Below are positions 18,857 through 29,570 of a stretch of 64,000 bases of DNA, in pieces (positions within the stretch are counted from its first letter, which is position 1; each line of letters opens with the position of its first letter). The DNA comes from Notospermus geniculatus (taxonomy: Eukaryota > Nemertea > Pilidiophora > Heteronemertea > Lineidae): NCBI GenBank assembly GCA_002633025.1, contig NMRB01000026.1, forward strand, positions 190,011 through 254,010. The letters run 5' to 3'. Made by a program: the position numbers and the translations under genes. Below the pieces are notes generated by a model. The model ran no database searches and was not told the origin of the DNA. It saw only the letters and a list, made by a program, of their open reading frames with translations.

Positions 18857-18990
18857 GATTTCTTGGAACCCGCGCATGCGCACTTTTCTGGTAGGCAAAA
18901 CAACGCAAAGTGATTGTTCAAGAGATACGAATTTGCCCCACTCACGCACTGTGTCCCCAAAACCTGCGCGAGATTGCCTACCAGATGTAA

Positions 18991-20279
18991 CATATGCCAT
19001 CTGACGAGGATACGGGAAATCATGACAAGATAGAAACTGTACAACCTTTGATGGTAGCAGTAAAAAAATATTGCGTTGAGAATGAACTGAGTGCAAAATA
19101 CAGCATTAAGCTGCATTTACCAGACATCTGGAATGTGGTATACGGATGTGGAAGCAATATGTTGTATGCGAAAATGCATGGCATATACCGCTTCCGCGTC
19201 TGTATTCCAGGTGTCCGGTAAACGCAGCTTCACTGGCTAAAAAAGACAGCGTGCAGTGGCTCATTGTGACGTCACTTTTTACCGCCATGCTGACGTCAAC
19301 GACAAAGTGTGCCATGTCAGATCACATCATGGTTGAAGTCATATACACTCCACTTGCTCCGATGAACCCGCCGCCTCTTGGTCATGAGTCTGATGTTCAA
19401 CTACATGTATACTGCACCGCTGCCCTAACTTTCCCTTGTCTTTATGCTACAGTGACAGACTCTTATGAAAGACTGACGTCATGGCATTCTGACCACACCT
19501 ATCTTCACAGATACCATTTACATGCTGAAATACACAAGTAGTATAGTAGCACAATACAACCCCAGGAATATACAACAAACAGTCTACTTGTCCATTGATA
19601 CTGATCCCATAATAACATCTAGTATCTTCGAATGACCCTATCATTTGTCAGAAACACATCATTCATATCCATAGGGAACCATCATCCAGATGTCTAGAAT
19701 ACCAACACGGCCTCGCCACTTAGGGACACCGGAACTGAGCGTCAATCCTCTGAAACCGTAACAGGTGAATAGCAAATGGCCCTTTATCTCTTCGCCTTAG
19801 GACAGTGCATCCATCGTCTTTGGCAGATGGATCATTCGCTAAGGAAACGTCTAATTCAGGGACAAAGATGATCGGTTACTTTATATCTTCCTGAGATTGC
19901 GAACTTGGAAGAGACGGACGTGAATACCTAACGATGTGGATAAAATCATCACTGATTGGACGGTTATCCTGTTGAAGCTAGCCAATCAAAATCAACCAAT
20001 CATCCAATGTTAACCTGAACACGAGAAACACCATAAAGGCTCGCAAGGCACTATCTTGGAACCTTCCTTGGCGGACACCTCTGCCAGGAGGACACCTCTC
20101 TGTTGACACTGAAGTTCGGTCTCAAGCAGGCCATTTGAGATTCTATAATCAGGACACCTCTCAATCACGGACAGCCAAAAGGTAGTAGAGAGCGACCACT
20201 AAGGTGGGAGACAGGGCTAATAAAGGTAGTAGACAGGTACACCAAAGGTGCTGCTCCACTTGCGAATTTTCCTGTTCGA
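18991..20279. repeat. Direct duplication, copy 2 (about 1.29 kb)
   Basis: This is the counterpart of 17581-18856. It runs on into the GGGCAATTCACC MITE at its right end, whereas copy 1 breaks off exactly at that element's first 30 bases. This gives a polarity for the event: copy 2 carries the original right flank. Confidence 0.93.
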
Positions 20280-20600
20280 ATTGGTTTTCAATGGGCAATT
20301 TACCATTGATGGTTTCCTTGTGGCTTATGCCGAGACCAACGACAGAAACCACTGCCAATGGGAGACTTTCCTGGCTGCCGTTAGAGGCCGCCTGTTAGCG
20401 GTCCTAGAACGTCACAAAATTTGACATCAGAGACGTAAGCCATGTCATTACAGATGACGTTGTGGCGTGCACTTCTTCTCTGTGACGTCAAATTCCATGA
20501 CGTTCTAGGACCGCTAACTGCTGGCGGCCTCTAACGGCAGGAAAGACTCCCACTGCCAAGACAGCCAACTTGCCAGGAAATTCCCTGTGCAGCAGCACTT
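20240..20600 (+). mobile_element. GGGCAATTCACC MITE split by another MITE
   Basis: The left part (to 20358) has TTTTCAATGGGCAATTTACC. The right part (from 20553) has CAGCCAACTTGCCAGG and CAGCAGCACTTTT. The two together correspond to a full element such as 57027-57191. The 20359-20552 element is inserted between them. Confidence 0.8.
20359..20552. mobile_element. Palindromic MITE TGGGAGACTTTCC, 194 bp, with 7-bp TSD
   Basis: The left arm TGGGAGACTTTCCTGG, CCGTTAGAGGCCGCC and GCGGTCCTAGAACGTCA pairs over almost its whole length with the right arm ending AAAGACTCCCA. The flanks carry a perfect duplication CTGCCAA (20352-20358 and 20553-20559). TGACGTCA-type words lie inside. Related copies are at 22717 and 44851. 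A TSD of 7-8 bp hints at the hAT group; that is inference. Confidence 0.9.
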
Positions 20601-20989
20601 TTAAGAGAACCTGCAACAGACAAGAAATGTGTGATGTGGAAAATGACAGATTAGGACTGATCCTAATCCCTCAAACACGGCGAAAGCGACAAGAGAACGC
20701 CATCATGGATCCTACACGGTACATGATCCTACACGGCTCATGATCAAAGGAGGAATATTTACCATAATAAGGTCTCGTGTAAATAGCCAGCCGGACATCA
20801 AAGATCAACAACAAGAGAGCCGGTTGACTACATGTCGCTTTGCAGCCATCGCTAGCTCAAGGTCAATGATCATGAAACCAACAAGCCTTGATCTGTCATG
20901 TCAAGAAACATGGTTAGAGCATCTGCTGTCCACCATGGTGAAGAGATCTCCAACACCAAAGTTGTAACACTGGTTGACAAGACAGACTG

Positions 20990-21330
20990 ACTGACCTTGG
21001 ATGACCTTGAAAACATTTGACCTTGTGAAATCAGAGGTCAAAGAAGTCAGAGGTCAAAGACTTCACAGCAAGGCCAGCATTGGATAGGTCTGAGACCCTG
21101 ACCTTGAGAGCTGAAGGTCAAATGCTTGACCTTGCATAGGGATAATCCCCACCACATTGACCATGAAAACATTTGGGCTTGTAATGTCAGAGGTCAAAGA
21201 CAACACACCAGCAAGACCAACATTGGACGGGTCTGACACACTGACCTTGAGAGCCGAAGGTCAAATATTTGACCTGGCAAAGGGATAAACCCCACCACAC
21301 TGACCTTGAAAGGTCAAGGTCTTACACTGA
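20990..21330 (+). repeat. Tandem duplication of about 145-155 bp rich in TGACCTTGA and AGAGGTCAAAGA
   Basis: Two imperfect units share CATTTG.CCTTG, TCAGAGGTCAAAGA, GGTCTGA and TGACCTTGAGAGC.GAAGGTC. About fifteen TGACCT/AGGTCA words lie in 340 bp. Confidence 0.8.
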
Positions 21331-21596
21331 CATGGTTGAGGTGAGTGACCTCAGACAAACAAGGGACCAAATCCCTTGAGTCTAAGCAGAACACTTCCAA
21401 TACCAATTGCGCCAATCAACATGCCATCCTCACGTCACGTTCCCGACGATTATTTCCACGGTGACAAGGAGTAATGTGATTTAGAGGAACATCTGACCGA
21501 CATGAGCCGGGTGAGATTATACAGACATACACGTGGGAAGGATTTGTCAAGGGGGATGAAAGCACTGGTCTTCATCTCTTAAGACCAAGGTTTCTT

Positions 21597-21759
21597 AGGC
21601 CGTGTATCCATAGGCTGTCTCCTTGTGGCATGAACCATTGATTTGCTTACTGGCCGTTCCCATAGGGGGCACAAGGCCAGGTCTTATTGTCCTAGAACGG
21701 CTCAAGTCCATGGAGCAAGGGAACATGCCACAAGCGAAGAGTCTGTGGATACGCAGCCT
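21597..21759. mobile_element. Fold-back MITE with AGGCCGTGTATCCA ends (163 bp)
   Basis: The left arm AGGCCGTGTATCCATAGGC with CTTGTGGCATG pairs with the right arm CATGCCACAAG and TGTGGATACGCAGCCT. It has no coding capacity. Confidence 0.75.
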
Positions 21760-22009
21760 TACAAAGAATAGGAGCTGTCAGTAGTTGACCAATAGGAGTC
21801 ACTTCTGTCCACTTCAACGCCTAGCAGACCCATTCACGGTTGACTGGGCAGAAATCAAGAGAATTTTATATTGTATTGGTCCGCTAGATCTTTGCTGCCA
21901 TCTTTTGGCGATAAGTGCGACTGACGGTTCCTGTTGAGGACAAAGCGTCAAACACGTCAAATATGGCATTATGGCTTTTATTGGCAACATTGGGCGTATT
22001 CAATGTATA
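21760..22009. other. No recognised feature
   Basis: Nothing supportable is seen in this short stretch. Confidence 0.35.
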
Positions 22010-22132
22010 GCAGGAGGAAACAAGAGTGGCCAGAAAAAACTCTGCTGTTGAAGAGAGTCACACTTTGAACAGGGATCAAATCAGGAACCTCAGAGGTGAC
22101 AGTGCTGATTTCCACTACACCACTTTGACACC
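22010..22132 (-). mobile_element. SINE, family A
   Basis: On the minus strand the head reads TGTCAAAGTGGTGTAGTGG, AAATCAGCACTGTCACCTC and a degenerate B box (TGATCCC). The tail has CTTGTTTCCTCCTGCTATAC. Confidence 0.75.
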
Positions 22133-22716
22133 CCAACAATCAAGGTCGTCGCGGACACAGATTGAAGTCACTCTCACTTTCAAACTCATCCTAATGTAAC
22201 GACTCAAAAAGCTAGCAACGGAGTAGTTAAATAGCAGCTCATTTTTTTCCACCAGACATTGATCGCTGCAGTACCCCTTCCTGCTATGATTCACCCAGCA
22301 CAAACAACCCTGAGCAACTCCCGCACCTAATCCAGCAACGTCGTAGATTCTTGTTACTCATGTCGACCAGCATAATTGACATCTTGATATATGTTCTGAT
22401 TCGTCGGTGATTCTGATTGGTCCACGCTTCATGCGCACAATGGACAAGATGAAGAGGTATGAAAGAACGTTGTGTACGATTCTGACGGCATTCTTCTGTG
22501 GTTGAGAGCTTTCTGAAGACTTATAAGATCTCGTCCAATCAAAAATAATCAGGATCGAAGCAGCGATGTGTGTTTGATCCCTGTCACATGTCAGTTTCCG
22601 TAACCATCAACCTGTTAGATGAAAGTAGCACCTGTCGCAGTGGTGGATTGTTGGAGAGCTGGCTGTGAATGTGAGCAATGGTGAAACAGAATTATAAGGT
22701 CAATGAAACAGTGAAC

Positions 22717-23060
22717 GGGAGACTTTACTGCCGTTAGAGGTCGCCACCAGTTATCTGTCATGGAACGTCATGGAATTTGACGTCACAGAGAAGAAATGCA
22801 CGCCATGATGTCATCCATAATGACGTGGATGCCATCACGTGGTGCAATCACGCTTGTCCCCCTGTGCGCCCACAAAATTGTGCAGAGGAGCTCGATTGAC
22901 CATGCTCCTCGTCATCCTTGAAGTTCGGGCACGGGTGTGAACAGCTCTCCTTCACGAGTGTGAACAGCTCTCCTCGAGCCTTTGTGGAGCTCAACTTACT
23001 GAGCTCCTGCAGATTTCAAATGTGAAGCACTGTGACACCAAATTTTGTGATGTTCTGGGA
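22717..23060. mobile_element. TGGGAGACTTTCC-family MITE interrupted by a second element
   Basis: 22717-22835 holds GGGAGACTTTACTGCCG, AACGTCATGGAATTTGACG and TGATGTCATCC, matching one arm of the 44851-45047 element. 23027-23060 holds CACCAAATTTTGTGATGTTC, matching part of the other arm. Between them (about 22840-23026) is a different repeat that also occurs alone at 27180-27370. Confidence 0.75.
22840..23026 (+). mobile_element. GAGCTCCTGCAG-type repeat, copy 1
   Basis: Shared words with 27180-27370 are GCAATCACGCT, CCCACAAAATTG, GAGGAGCTCG, AACAGCTCTCCTCGAGCC and GAGCTCCTGCAGATTTCAAA. Much of it can pair with itself (GAGGAGCTC...GAGCTCCTC). The family is unknown. Confidence 0.75.
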
Positions 23061-23202
23061 CACCAGAGGACCTAGAGAAGACCTGCACTGTCAAAGAGAG
23101 TTGGCTTTTCTATCACATGAAGACTGGGTCTGACTGGGGATTGAACGTGGAACCTCAGATTTGACGGGGGCCGTTTTCAACTGCACCACTCTTAACAGCT
23201 CC
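23060..23202 (-). mobile_element. SINE, family A
   Basis: On the minus strand the head reads GAGCTGTTAAGAGTGGTGCA, then AACGGCCCC, a B box GTTCAATCCCC and a CTTCATGTGATAG tail. Confidence 0.75.
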
Positions 23203-23894
23203 ATGGATCATCAAAGTCACTATCTCCTGTCTGTCATATGAACACGATGACAATCACTGATGGAAGATCTGGTTTCCTCCTGCATGACACCACAGTCAAT
23301 GGCTCCATTTTTGATCGAAACCAGATATACCCACTGGATTACATTACCGCAAACAGTAGAAAAATTGCCAACCCCCCAACGTCGTCTCCCTGACAGAAAC
23401 CAATCAGAGCTGAGTGATATCATATCATCCATAGCCTCCCGAGAGAGTTAAAACACCAATAATACCACATCGTTTTTTAACCGTTCTAGAATCACAAACT
23501 GACTCGGTGAAAATGAATAGTAAAACCGCGACAAACGATCGAGGAATCATCATAAATCTGTGACTCACAGTCTTACGAAAACGAACGAATCTTTTCTTTC
23601 CAAACCACCTGCGAACGATGATGGATTGAAATGAAGCCGTATTATGACTCAGTTGAGAAAAATCAGATTTGCCGTTTTACACATTTGTTTGCAAAGATAA
23701 GCTGCAGAGGAACAATTCTTACCAAAGTTGATGAGGCTGACAGTAAAGATATAAATTCATGAACAAAATGCACTGATAATGTTGGCATTGCTCGTACACA
23801 TTCATGTCTGTAGATTGGAAATCATGTCGGTGAGCCATACCATGTCGCAGACATAAAACTGTCAGAGGTGAGGTGGCACACATGGGTAACCATG
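23203..23894. other. No recognised feature
   Basis: The stretch shows no exon or repeat I can name. A word shared with 16840-16870 (CACAGACATAAAACTTG-like) suggests an old dispersed repeat. Confidence 0.35.
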
Positions 23895-24104
23895 GAGGTT
23901 CTTCACTGACGTCACAACGGTCACGTGACTGCATGTTGGCCCTCAAATGGCTGGCGACGATGTAAAAAAATTCACGTCATGACATTTTAATGTCACGATC
24001 TGTGTGTTGATGCTGTGTTCATGCCGTGACATCGCTTGCCATTTTGACGGCCAATATGGTGGCATTGTGTCGTCATGGAAATGTGACGTCACGTGAAGAA
24101 CCTC
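23895..24104. mobile_element. MITE with GAGGTTCTTCACTGACGTCAC ends (210 bp)
   Basis: The left end GAGGTTCTTCACTGACG pairs with the right end ATGTGACGTCACGTGAAGAACCTC. Inside are CACGTCATGACAT words. Both arms carry TGACGTCA. Confidence 0.8.
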
Positions 24105-24621
24105 TTTTAGATGGGCGTTTGAGTTTATTTTGAGAAAATGAACTGGTTCACTGCATGGTCCAAAGATGACGTCACACCAGACAATGGAGCTCCAACTTCA
24201 ATGAGGACATCGAAATAAACCAAGTTTTCTCATTCCTGCACTTTACCAGTAAGCCACCGGCCATTTACCTAAATTAAAATCAGACCAAATAATCTCTTAA
24301 GATAAAGAAGAAAATCTCTCCAACAAGATTATTAGTTGAGATAACTGAGCCCACGAACACGATTCATAAACGTCAAAATAACATGGTTACTGACATTTAG
24401 AAAATTGGCCGTTGCCATGGGATACGCAGATTAAACAGTAAATTTATCTAATTAAGTTCTCCATCAGATGTAAATCGATGGATGGACAAACATGCCACGA
24501 TAAAGTTCAGGAGAAATTGTTAAATTGATTCTAAAAGTGCTTCGTGAAGGTTTTAGATTACCACTCTGTTCAGTCTAGGAGTTTCACTGGCAGCCATCTT
24601 GCCAAAATTAGGTCGTCGTCA
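24105..24621. other. No recognised feature
   Basis: AT-rich sequence without an identified element, ending at an assembly gap. Confidence 0.35.
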
Positions 24622-24756
24622 NNNNNNNNNNNNNNNNNNNNNNNNNNNNNNNNNNNNNNNNNNNNNNNNNNNNNNNNNNNNNNNNNNNNNNNNNNNNNNN
24701 NNNNNNNNNNNNNNNNNNNNNNNNNNNNNNNNNNNNNNNNNNNNNNNNNNNNNNNN
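24622..24756. other. Assembly gap (135 N)
   Basis: A run of N abuts a 40-bp satellite, so the gap probably hides further repeat units. The array length cannot be known from this window. Confidence 1.
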
Positions 24757-25078
24757 GGCTCTCTATGGGCAACTCACCCATAGAAATCAACAAGTTGGCC
24801 CTGTATGGGTAACTCACCCATAGAAATCACCAAGTTGGCTCTCTATGGGCAACTCACCCATAGCAATCAACAAGTCGGCTCTCTATGGGTAACTCACCCA
24901 TAGAAATCAACAAGTTGGCTCTCTATGGGCAACTCACCCATAGAAATCACCAAGTTGGCTCTCTACGGGCAACTCACCCATAGCAATCAACAAGTCGGCT
25001 CTCTATGGAAAACTCACCCATAGAAATCAACAGGCTGGCTCTCTATGGGCAACTCACCCATAGAAATCAACAAGGCAG
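24757..25078. repeat. 40-bp satellite, eight units, next to the gap
   Basis: Units start at 24757 and every 40 bp after it. Each contains the palindrome CTATGGGCAACTCACCCATAG and the linker AAATCAACAAGTTGG. The unit resembles the terminal words of the GGGCAATTCACC MITE family (CCCATAGAGAGCCAACTTG), so the satellite may have grown from such an element. Confidence 0.95.
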
Positions 25079-26214
25079 TCACTGTGTCATTGGTCACTGG
25101 TAAAGTTGTATTGTAAGGAAACCAAACAATGAACTCCATGACCTAACTCTGGGTTGATATCCGTACTGAAAGGGTTAACTGTCTGTATTGAATTTTGTAG
25201 ATAAGTAACGCTGTGGATGGGACTCTAGGGACATTACAGTTGTAAATTCATGATGATGGGATAGACAGAGACCATGGCGGTCCGTCTGGCCTGGGCTGAA
25301 ATGTCTCATGGGTAAAACAACTGAGACTGAAGCTTGTTTGGCAAATATGTGCTCTTTGATGATGATAACCCAACGAGGATAGCTGCATCTGAGAAAAGAT
25401 GGTGACATCACCAGGTAGATGTGAGCCTTGTTTTGGTGTTTACAGTCTCCCCCCCTTCCCCAATACATCAGTCACATTTTAGCCATTAACAGTATGTTAT
25501 TATGAAGATCTTAAAAACGCTGTAATGTCAAAAGTACATGGTTACTTTGTCTGAGCGAAGACGCAAAAACAGAACCATCTCAGGTTTTAGGCAAAGTTTC
25601 AGACCTGGCTGTGTTTTGTCTGTTGGAGAGAGTGATTCGCTCCGACTGAGTGATCTTGTTCCATCGCAGATGGTCAACATAATGATATCAATCGACAACC
25701 GTCTGATCACCTTCTGGTCTGGTTGGTTGAAAGTACATTACCGGACGGAGTGAGACAAAACCTAGAGAAATGTACACTCCCCAAAGGCTGTTCGTTCTAT
25801 TCATTTGACACTCACTGTTAATGCTATGATTTCTCCTTCAAGTCAAGAGTGCCCAAACCCGCTGGACCATGCTTCCCAAAGGCCATCAAATAACGTGGTA
25901 CAAAGACGTCTATTATATGTTATCGAATTACGATACAATTGCATATTCCAGTGGCGTACAGTGTCTTATATCCTTTGAGAATCGACCGACCGCGACGGTT
26001 AGGGAGAACTTCCTCAGCGTGTAGCGATCAGTTGGACCCTGAAATTATCGTCATCTTATTTGATTTCTTATTTTCTGGCTTGATTCTTTATCAAATTTGT
26101 CTTCCCTGTTTCTCACATTATGACTCAGTCGTGCTGTCAATTTGGGTCCGCGGAGTGAGCCGTGGACTTCAGGGAATATGCGGTTTCATATCAAAGTATG
26201 GGGAGTAGGTCAAT
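25079..26214. other. No recognised feature
   Basis: More than 1 kb without an exon match, named repeat or RNA gene. Short open frames are present but not informative. Confidence 0.4.
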
Positions 26215-26377
26215 AGACATCATGCGAAAGTCGGCCATGACAGCTCAGAAGGGGTAAACAAACCTTGGCCTGGTGCATTTGTACAGTTGGCTCCTGTGCT
26301 TACGGTCTGTATAATGCACTAGGCCCAGGTTTGTTTACCCCTTCTGGCCTGTCATGGCCAACTTTCGTAGGATGTCT
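26215..26377. mobile_element. Fold-back MITE with AGACATC ends (163 bp)
   Basis: The left arm AGACATCATGCGAAAGTC, GGCCATGACAG and GAAGGGGTAAACAAACC pairs closely with the right arm GGTTTGTTTACCCCTTC, CTGTCATGGCC and AACTTTCGTAGGATGTCT. The loop is near 26290. Confidence 0.92.
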
Positions 26378-27170
26378 GTGACCACTAGTGAAGTGCACCT
26401 GTTCCAGGTTCTGTAACGGTAAAGGCAAATTGACACAATCAGAACCCCACAACCTGAAATTGAACCCGGGACTTATGGCCACCAAATCTAATAGCACTAT
26501 GTCAATTCTATACATGTACTGTGTACCTGCAATTTCAGACTTACTTCTCCAAGAACCCAACTCAAAGCTTCAGGACGAACCTTAGGGCTTCACCTCAGAT
26601 GTACGTCTGACAAAAATGTTGAACTTTTCTGATCCCAGCACTTATGACGGCAACCTAAGGCAGAGCTGGGGACACACGCTCCAAACAGCTGAACTAAAGG
26701 ATTAATCAACGTCCTTATAAGACTTCGGAACGCTTTTACCAAACTTACAAGGTTTCCTCTGGCAAATATCTCTATTTGAGTATCCCTCGACTGAAGATAT
26801 CATCACCTCTCAGTAGAAGTAATATCTGAGAGAGTCAACACTTGATCTCATATACGGAGAAGCAAACACGAATGTACCACCACGATTAAGCTAGCTAGCG
26901 GTCTCATCTCGAACGCCACAGAGCTTCGATCACACAAAACGATTGCTATTTGGAGATGATTATAGTTCAAAGCAACATTATAACTCCACCAACACAAAAA
27001 ATATCCTTTGATGTCAAGAAGGAGATTTTTACTGTAATGATATTTCGGAGACTTTTCCTTTCTATATGCGATTCTGGTAAACGATCTTTGAACATGGATC
27101 AGCCCTCATCAATGTTTTTCTGGATCTTTTCGTAATAGGAATGGATCCAAAGCCATTGGAACAACATTGG
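26378..27170. other. No recognised feature apart from a possible minus-strand SINE head
   Basis: On the minus strand, 26475-26385 carries AAGTCCCGGGTTCAATTTC, a weak B-box-like word. Otherwise nothing is recognised. Confidence 0.3.
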
Positions 27171-27179
27171 TGACACAAC

Positions 27180-27370
27180 GTCACGTAAGACGGGCGCAAT
27201 CACGCTCGCGCCCCTGCGCACCCACAAAATTGCACCGAGGAGCTCGGGCCGCGCTCCTCGGCATCCTTGAAGTAACTGACCATCAAATTTCACGAGTATG
27301 AACAGCTCTCCTCGAGCCTTTGAGGAGCTCAACTGATTGAGCTCCTGCAGATTTCAAACCTGAAGCACTG
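27180..27370 (+). mobile_element. GAGCTCCTGCAG-type repeat, copy 2
   Basis: This is the free-standing relative of 22840-23026, with GCAATCACGCTCGCGCCCC, GAGGAGCTCGGG, AACAGCTCTCCTCGAGCC and GAGCTCCTGCAGATTTCAAA. Confidence 0.75.
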
Positions 27371-28207
27371 AGTGTAAATACAATTAGCCCGAGTATGGCT
27401 GCCTCCAACATAGCCACTCTCCAAAAACTGCCCCAGGCTCACGGACACGAGTAGGAGGTCCTTGAAAAGGGATCGAGAAACAAGGTGAAGTATCGCTGGA
27501 GGGGAGCAATAATTTCATTGTGCTGATGGAGTTATAGCCATGTCCAGAAATGATTGGAAGTTTGTCCGATAAATGTTTTACGTGGAAGGATCCAAAGAGC
27601 TCTCCAACGCTGGGACGCCGCCGTGGAAATGGACTGAACTGGACAATGCTGCACCATGGTAGCCGTGGGGATACACATGGAAAAGACGTCATGACATCCC
27701 TTGTACCATGCAACAGGGTGAAAACCGTGTCTGATCCCATTTGACTGCATGTGGAAGAGTTTTGTGGGTTTCTCGCTGTCCTATAAGGAGCAGCTCATTC
27801 AGTGCATCATCTTTTCAGACCAGGTGAAAGTACAAACGGCCAGTTGAACCGAGAATCATAACTGTCGTATCTGACCCCAGTCCAACACTCCATTGCCATG
27901 TGACCGTCTCTCTTGACTGTTGGAACACAGCAAAATACTTCAAAGTAACAGGCTCTCATCGATCTCTATTGTTCTCCACTTCCCGTATCCAGGGATGAGC
28001 CTATTGTGTTTTATCATTTAGTGAACAGAGTCAACAACGTTACTTGCCTTCCTGGTTGTTTATGGAGCTAATTCATGGCTCCATTTAGCAGGATGTGCTA
28101 ATAGATTACTGTAAATGTGGATGGTAGTGGGGTAAATTGTCAGGATATTGATCAGAAATTGTGTCCTGTGTAACTTCGCCCACGTTTCCATGAGGAGAAA
28201 CCCACTC
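27371..28207. other. No recognised feature
   Basis: No exon or repeat family is recognised here. Confidence 0.35.
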
Positions 28208-28667
28208 TAAATGCAGGAAAGGCCACAAGCAGACCTCACCAACCTGTCCAACAGAAAGCCCTGATAGCCTAGTGGTTATCACATCCGCTCAGCAAGCAGC
28301 AGGTCCACGGTTCGAATCCAGCCCGGGCCATATGGGATTTCATTCCTGGCTCTGCATGTCTGTCGTACTGGACAGTAAGGCAAGGTGCCATTTACCTTGT
28401 TTTTTTGCAACGCAAATAAAAGACCCCATCCAAGTGAGGAACATGAGTAGCTTGAGATGCTCTTCCAAACTTACCAGAGCCAATAATGCTATGGCTTTGG
28501 CCCTGACAGAAAAATCAAATATAATAAATACCAACACATCCAAAATTTGCCCGGGAGGGGATTTGAAACAGTCCTAGCTTGCCTTGTCACTTCAGGCAAG
28601 ATTTCAACCGGGAGAATCCTGTCTAAATGCGTGAGAAGCCACAAGCAGACCTCACGAACCTGTCACA
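28208..28667 (+). mobile_element. SINE, family C, flanked by a 42-bp direct repeat
   Basis: The tRNA-like head (28262-28325) has GCCTAGTGGTTATCACATCC as A box and GGTTCGAATCC as B box. The body includes AAAAGACCCCATCCAAGTGA and GAACATGAGTAGCTT. It is homologous to 35448-35705. A direct repeat (CCACAAGCAGACCTCACC core) lies on each side at 28208-28250 and 28625-28667. Confidence 0.85.
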
Positions 28668-28679
28668 CACTTCACTTGC

Positions 28680-29324
28680 ATGGCTATCTCCGGAGAAATC
28701 CCAGACAAAATTTTATCTAAAAATCAATAGCCACTTTGTGTGGCGCAGCATTCTGAATCTTTGACATATCTAGGCCAGTCTCGTAGGTGACAATGTTTTG
28801 TCTCCTCGATCGCCATCCGTCCAGAAGACTGCATCATTGACCGGGAAAAGTCGACAATGTCGCCAGTCGATGACAGCCTATTGATGAGAACGAGGCCTCC
28901 ACGCCGATCAGGTCGACTCCCCAGCCAATGATAAGGCAAGATAATCAATTTTCATGATGCCTTCTCAGTTTGACGTTCAGACGCATATCGCTGGCGTGGA
29001 AAATCACATTGGCCAGACCGTATTCTGGTCGGTTTGGCCGCGATGTGGCTCTCTTGGGAATGACGATGTTGCATGCTCTAACGAATTCACGTCAGCGTCA
29101 CTGATGTGAAGTCAAGTCCATATGTGGGCTGCCATGCATGAAGTAGCTCGCCACATTCACAGTTCATGAAGTAGAAACTGTGTATCGCCATAGTTGCGGT
29201 TTCACTGGCTGCATATTTTGACCTTGGGATGTCCTTGATTGTCTGCGGGACTGCTGCAGCTCGCTGGCGAAGTATATGAAGAATGAATGTCTTCTGCTAA
29301 AGGTTGGAGAAAAATATGACTGAT
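28680..29324. other. No recognised feature
   Basis: No exon or repeat family is recognised here. Confidence 0.35.
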
Positions 29325-29570
29325 CTTCGACTTGAGTCTGCATTGTCCTCGCATTCAGAATGAATTTCGACTTGGCTGATGTGCAGATCCGCAGTGACCA
29401 TATGTTCGGACTGAACTTTTACTTGGCTGAACTGCCCTGTCTGCAGTGACTGTACATTCAGAAGTTTGGCTTCGTTGGAGTGCAGAGTCTAAAGTGACCG
29501 TACGTTCAGACTGAACTTCGATTCAACTAAAGTGCAGAATCTGGTGTGACCATTCATCAAGTTGGTGACA
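29325..29570. repeat. Degenerate tandem repeat of about 60 bp, four units
   Basis: Recurring words are TTCAGACTGAACTTCGA, TTGGCTGAAGTGCAG and GCAGTGACC, with about 60-bp spacing and many substitutions. Confidence 0.7.

Noticed and set aside
28260-28330. tRNA gene
   Set aside because: Only the A- and B-box regions are tRNA-like; the arms do not pair into a full cloverleaf, and the downstream body is shared with another copy, so it is a SINE.
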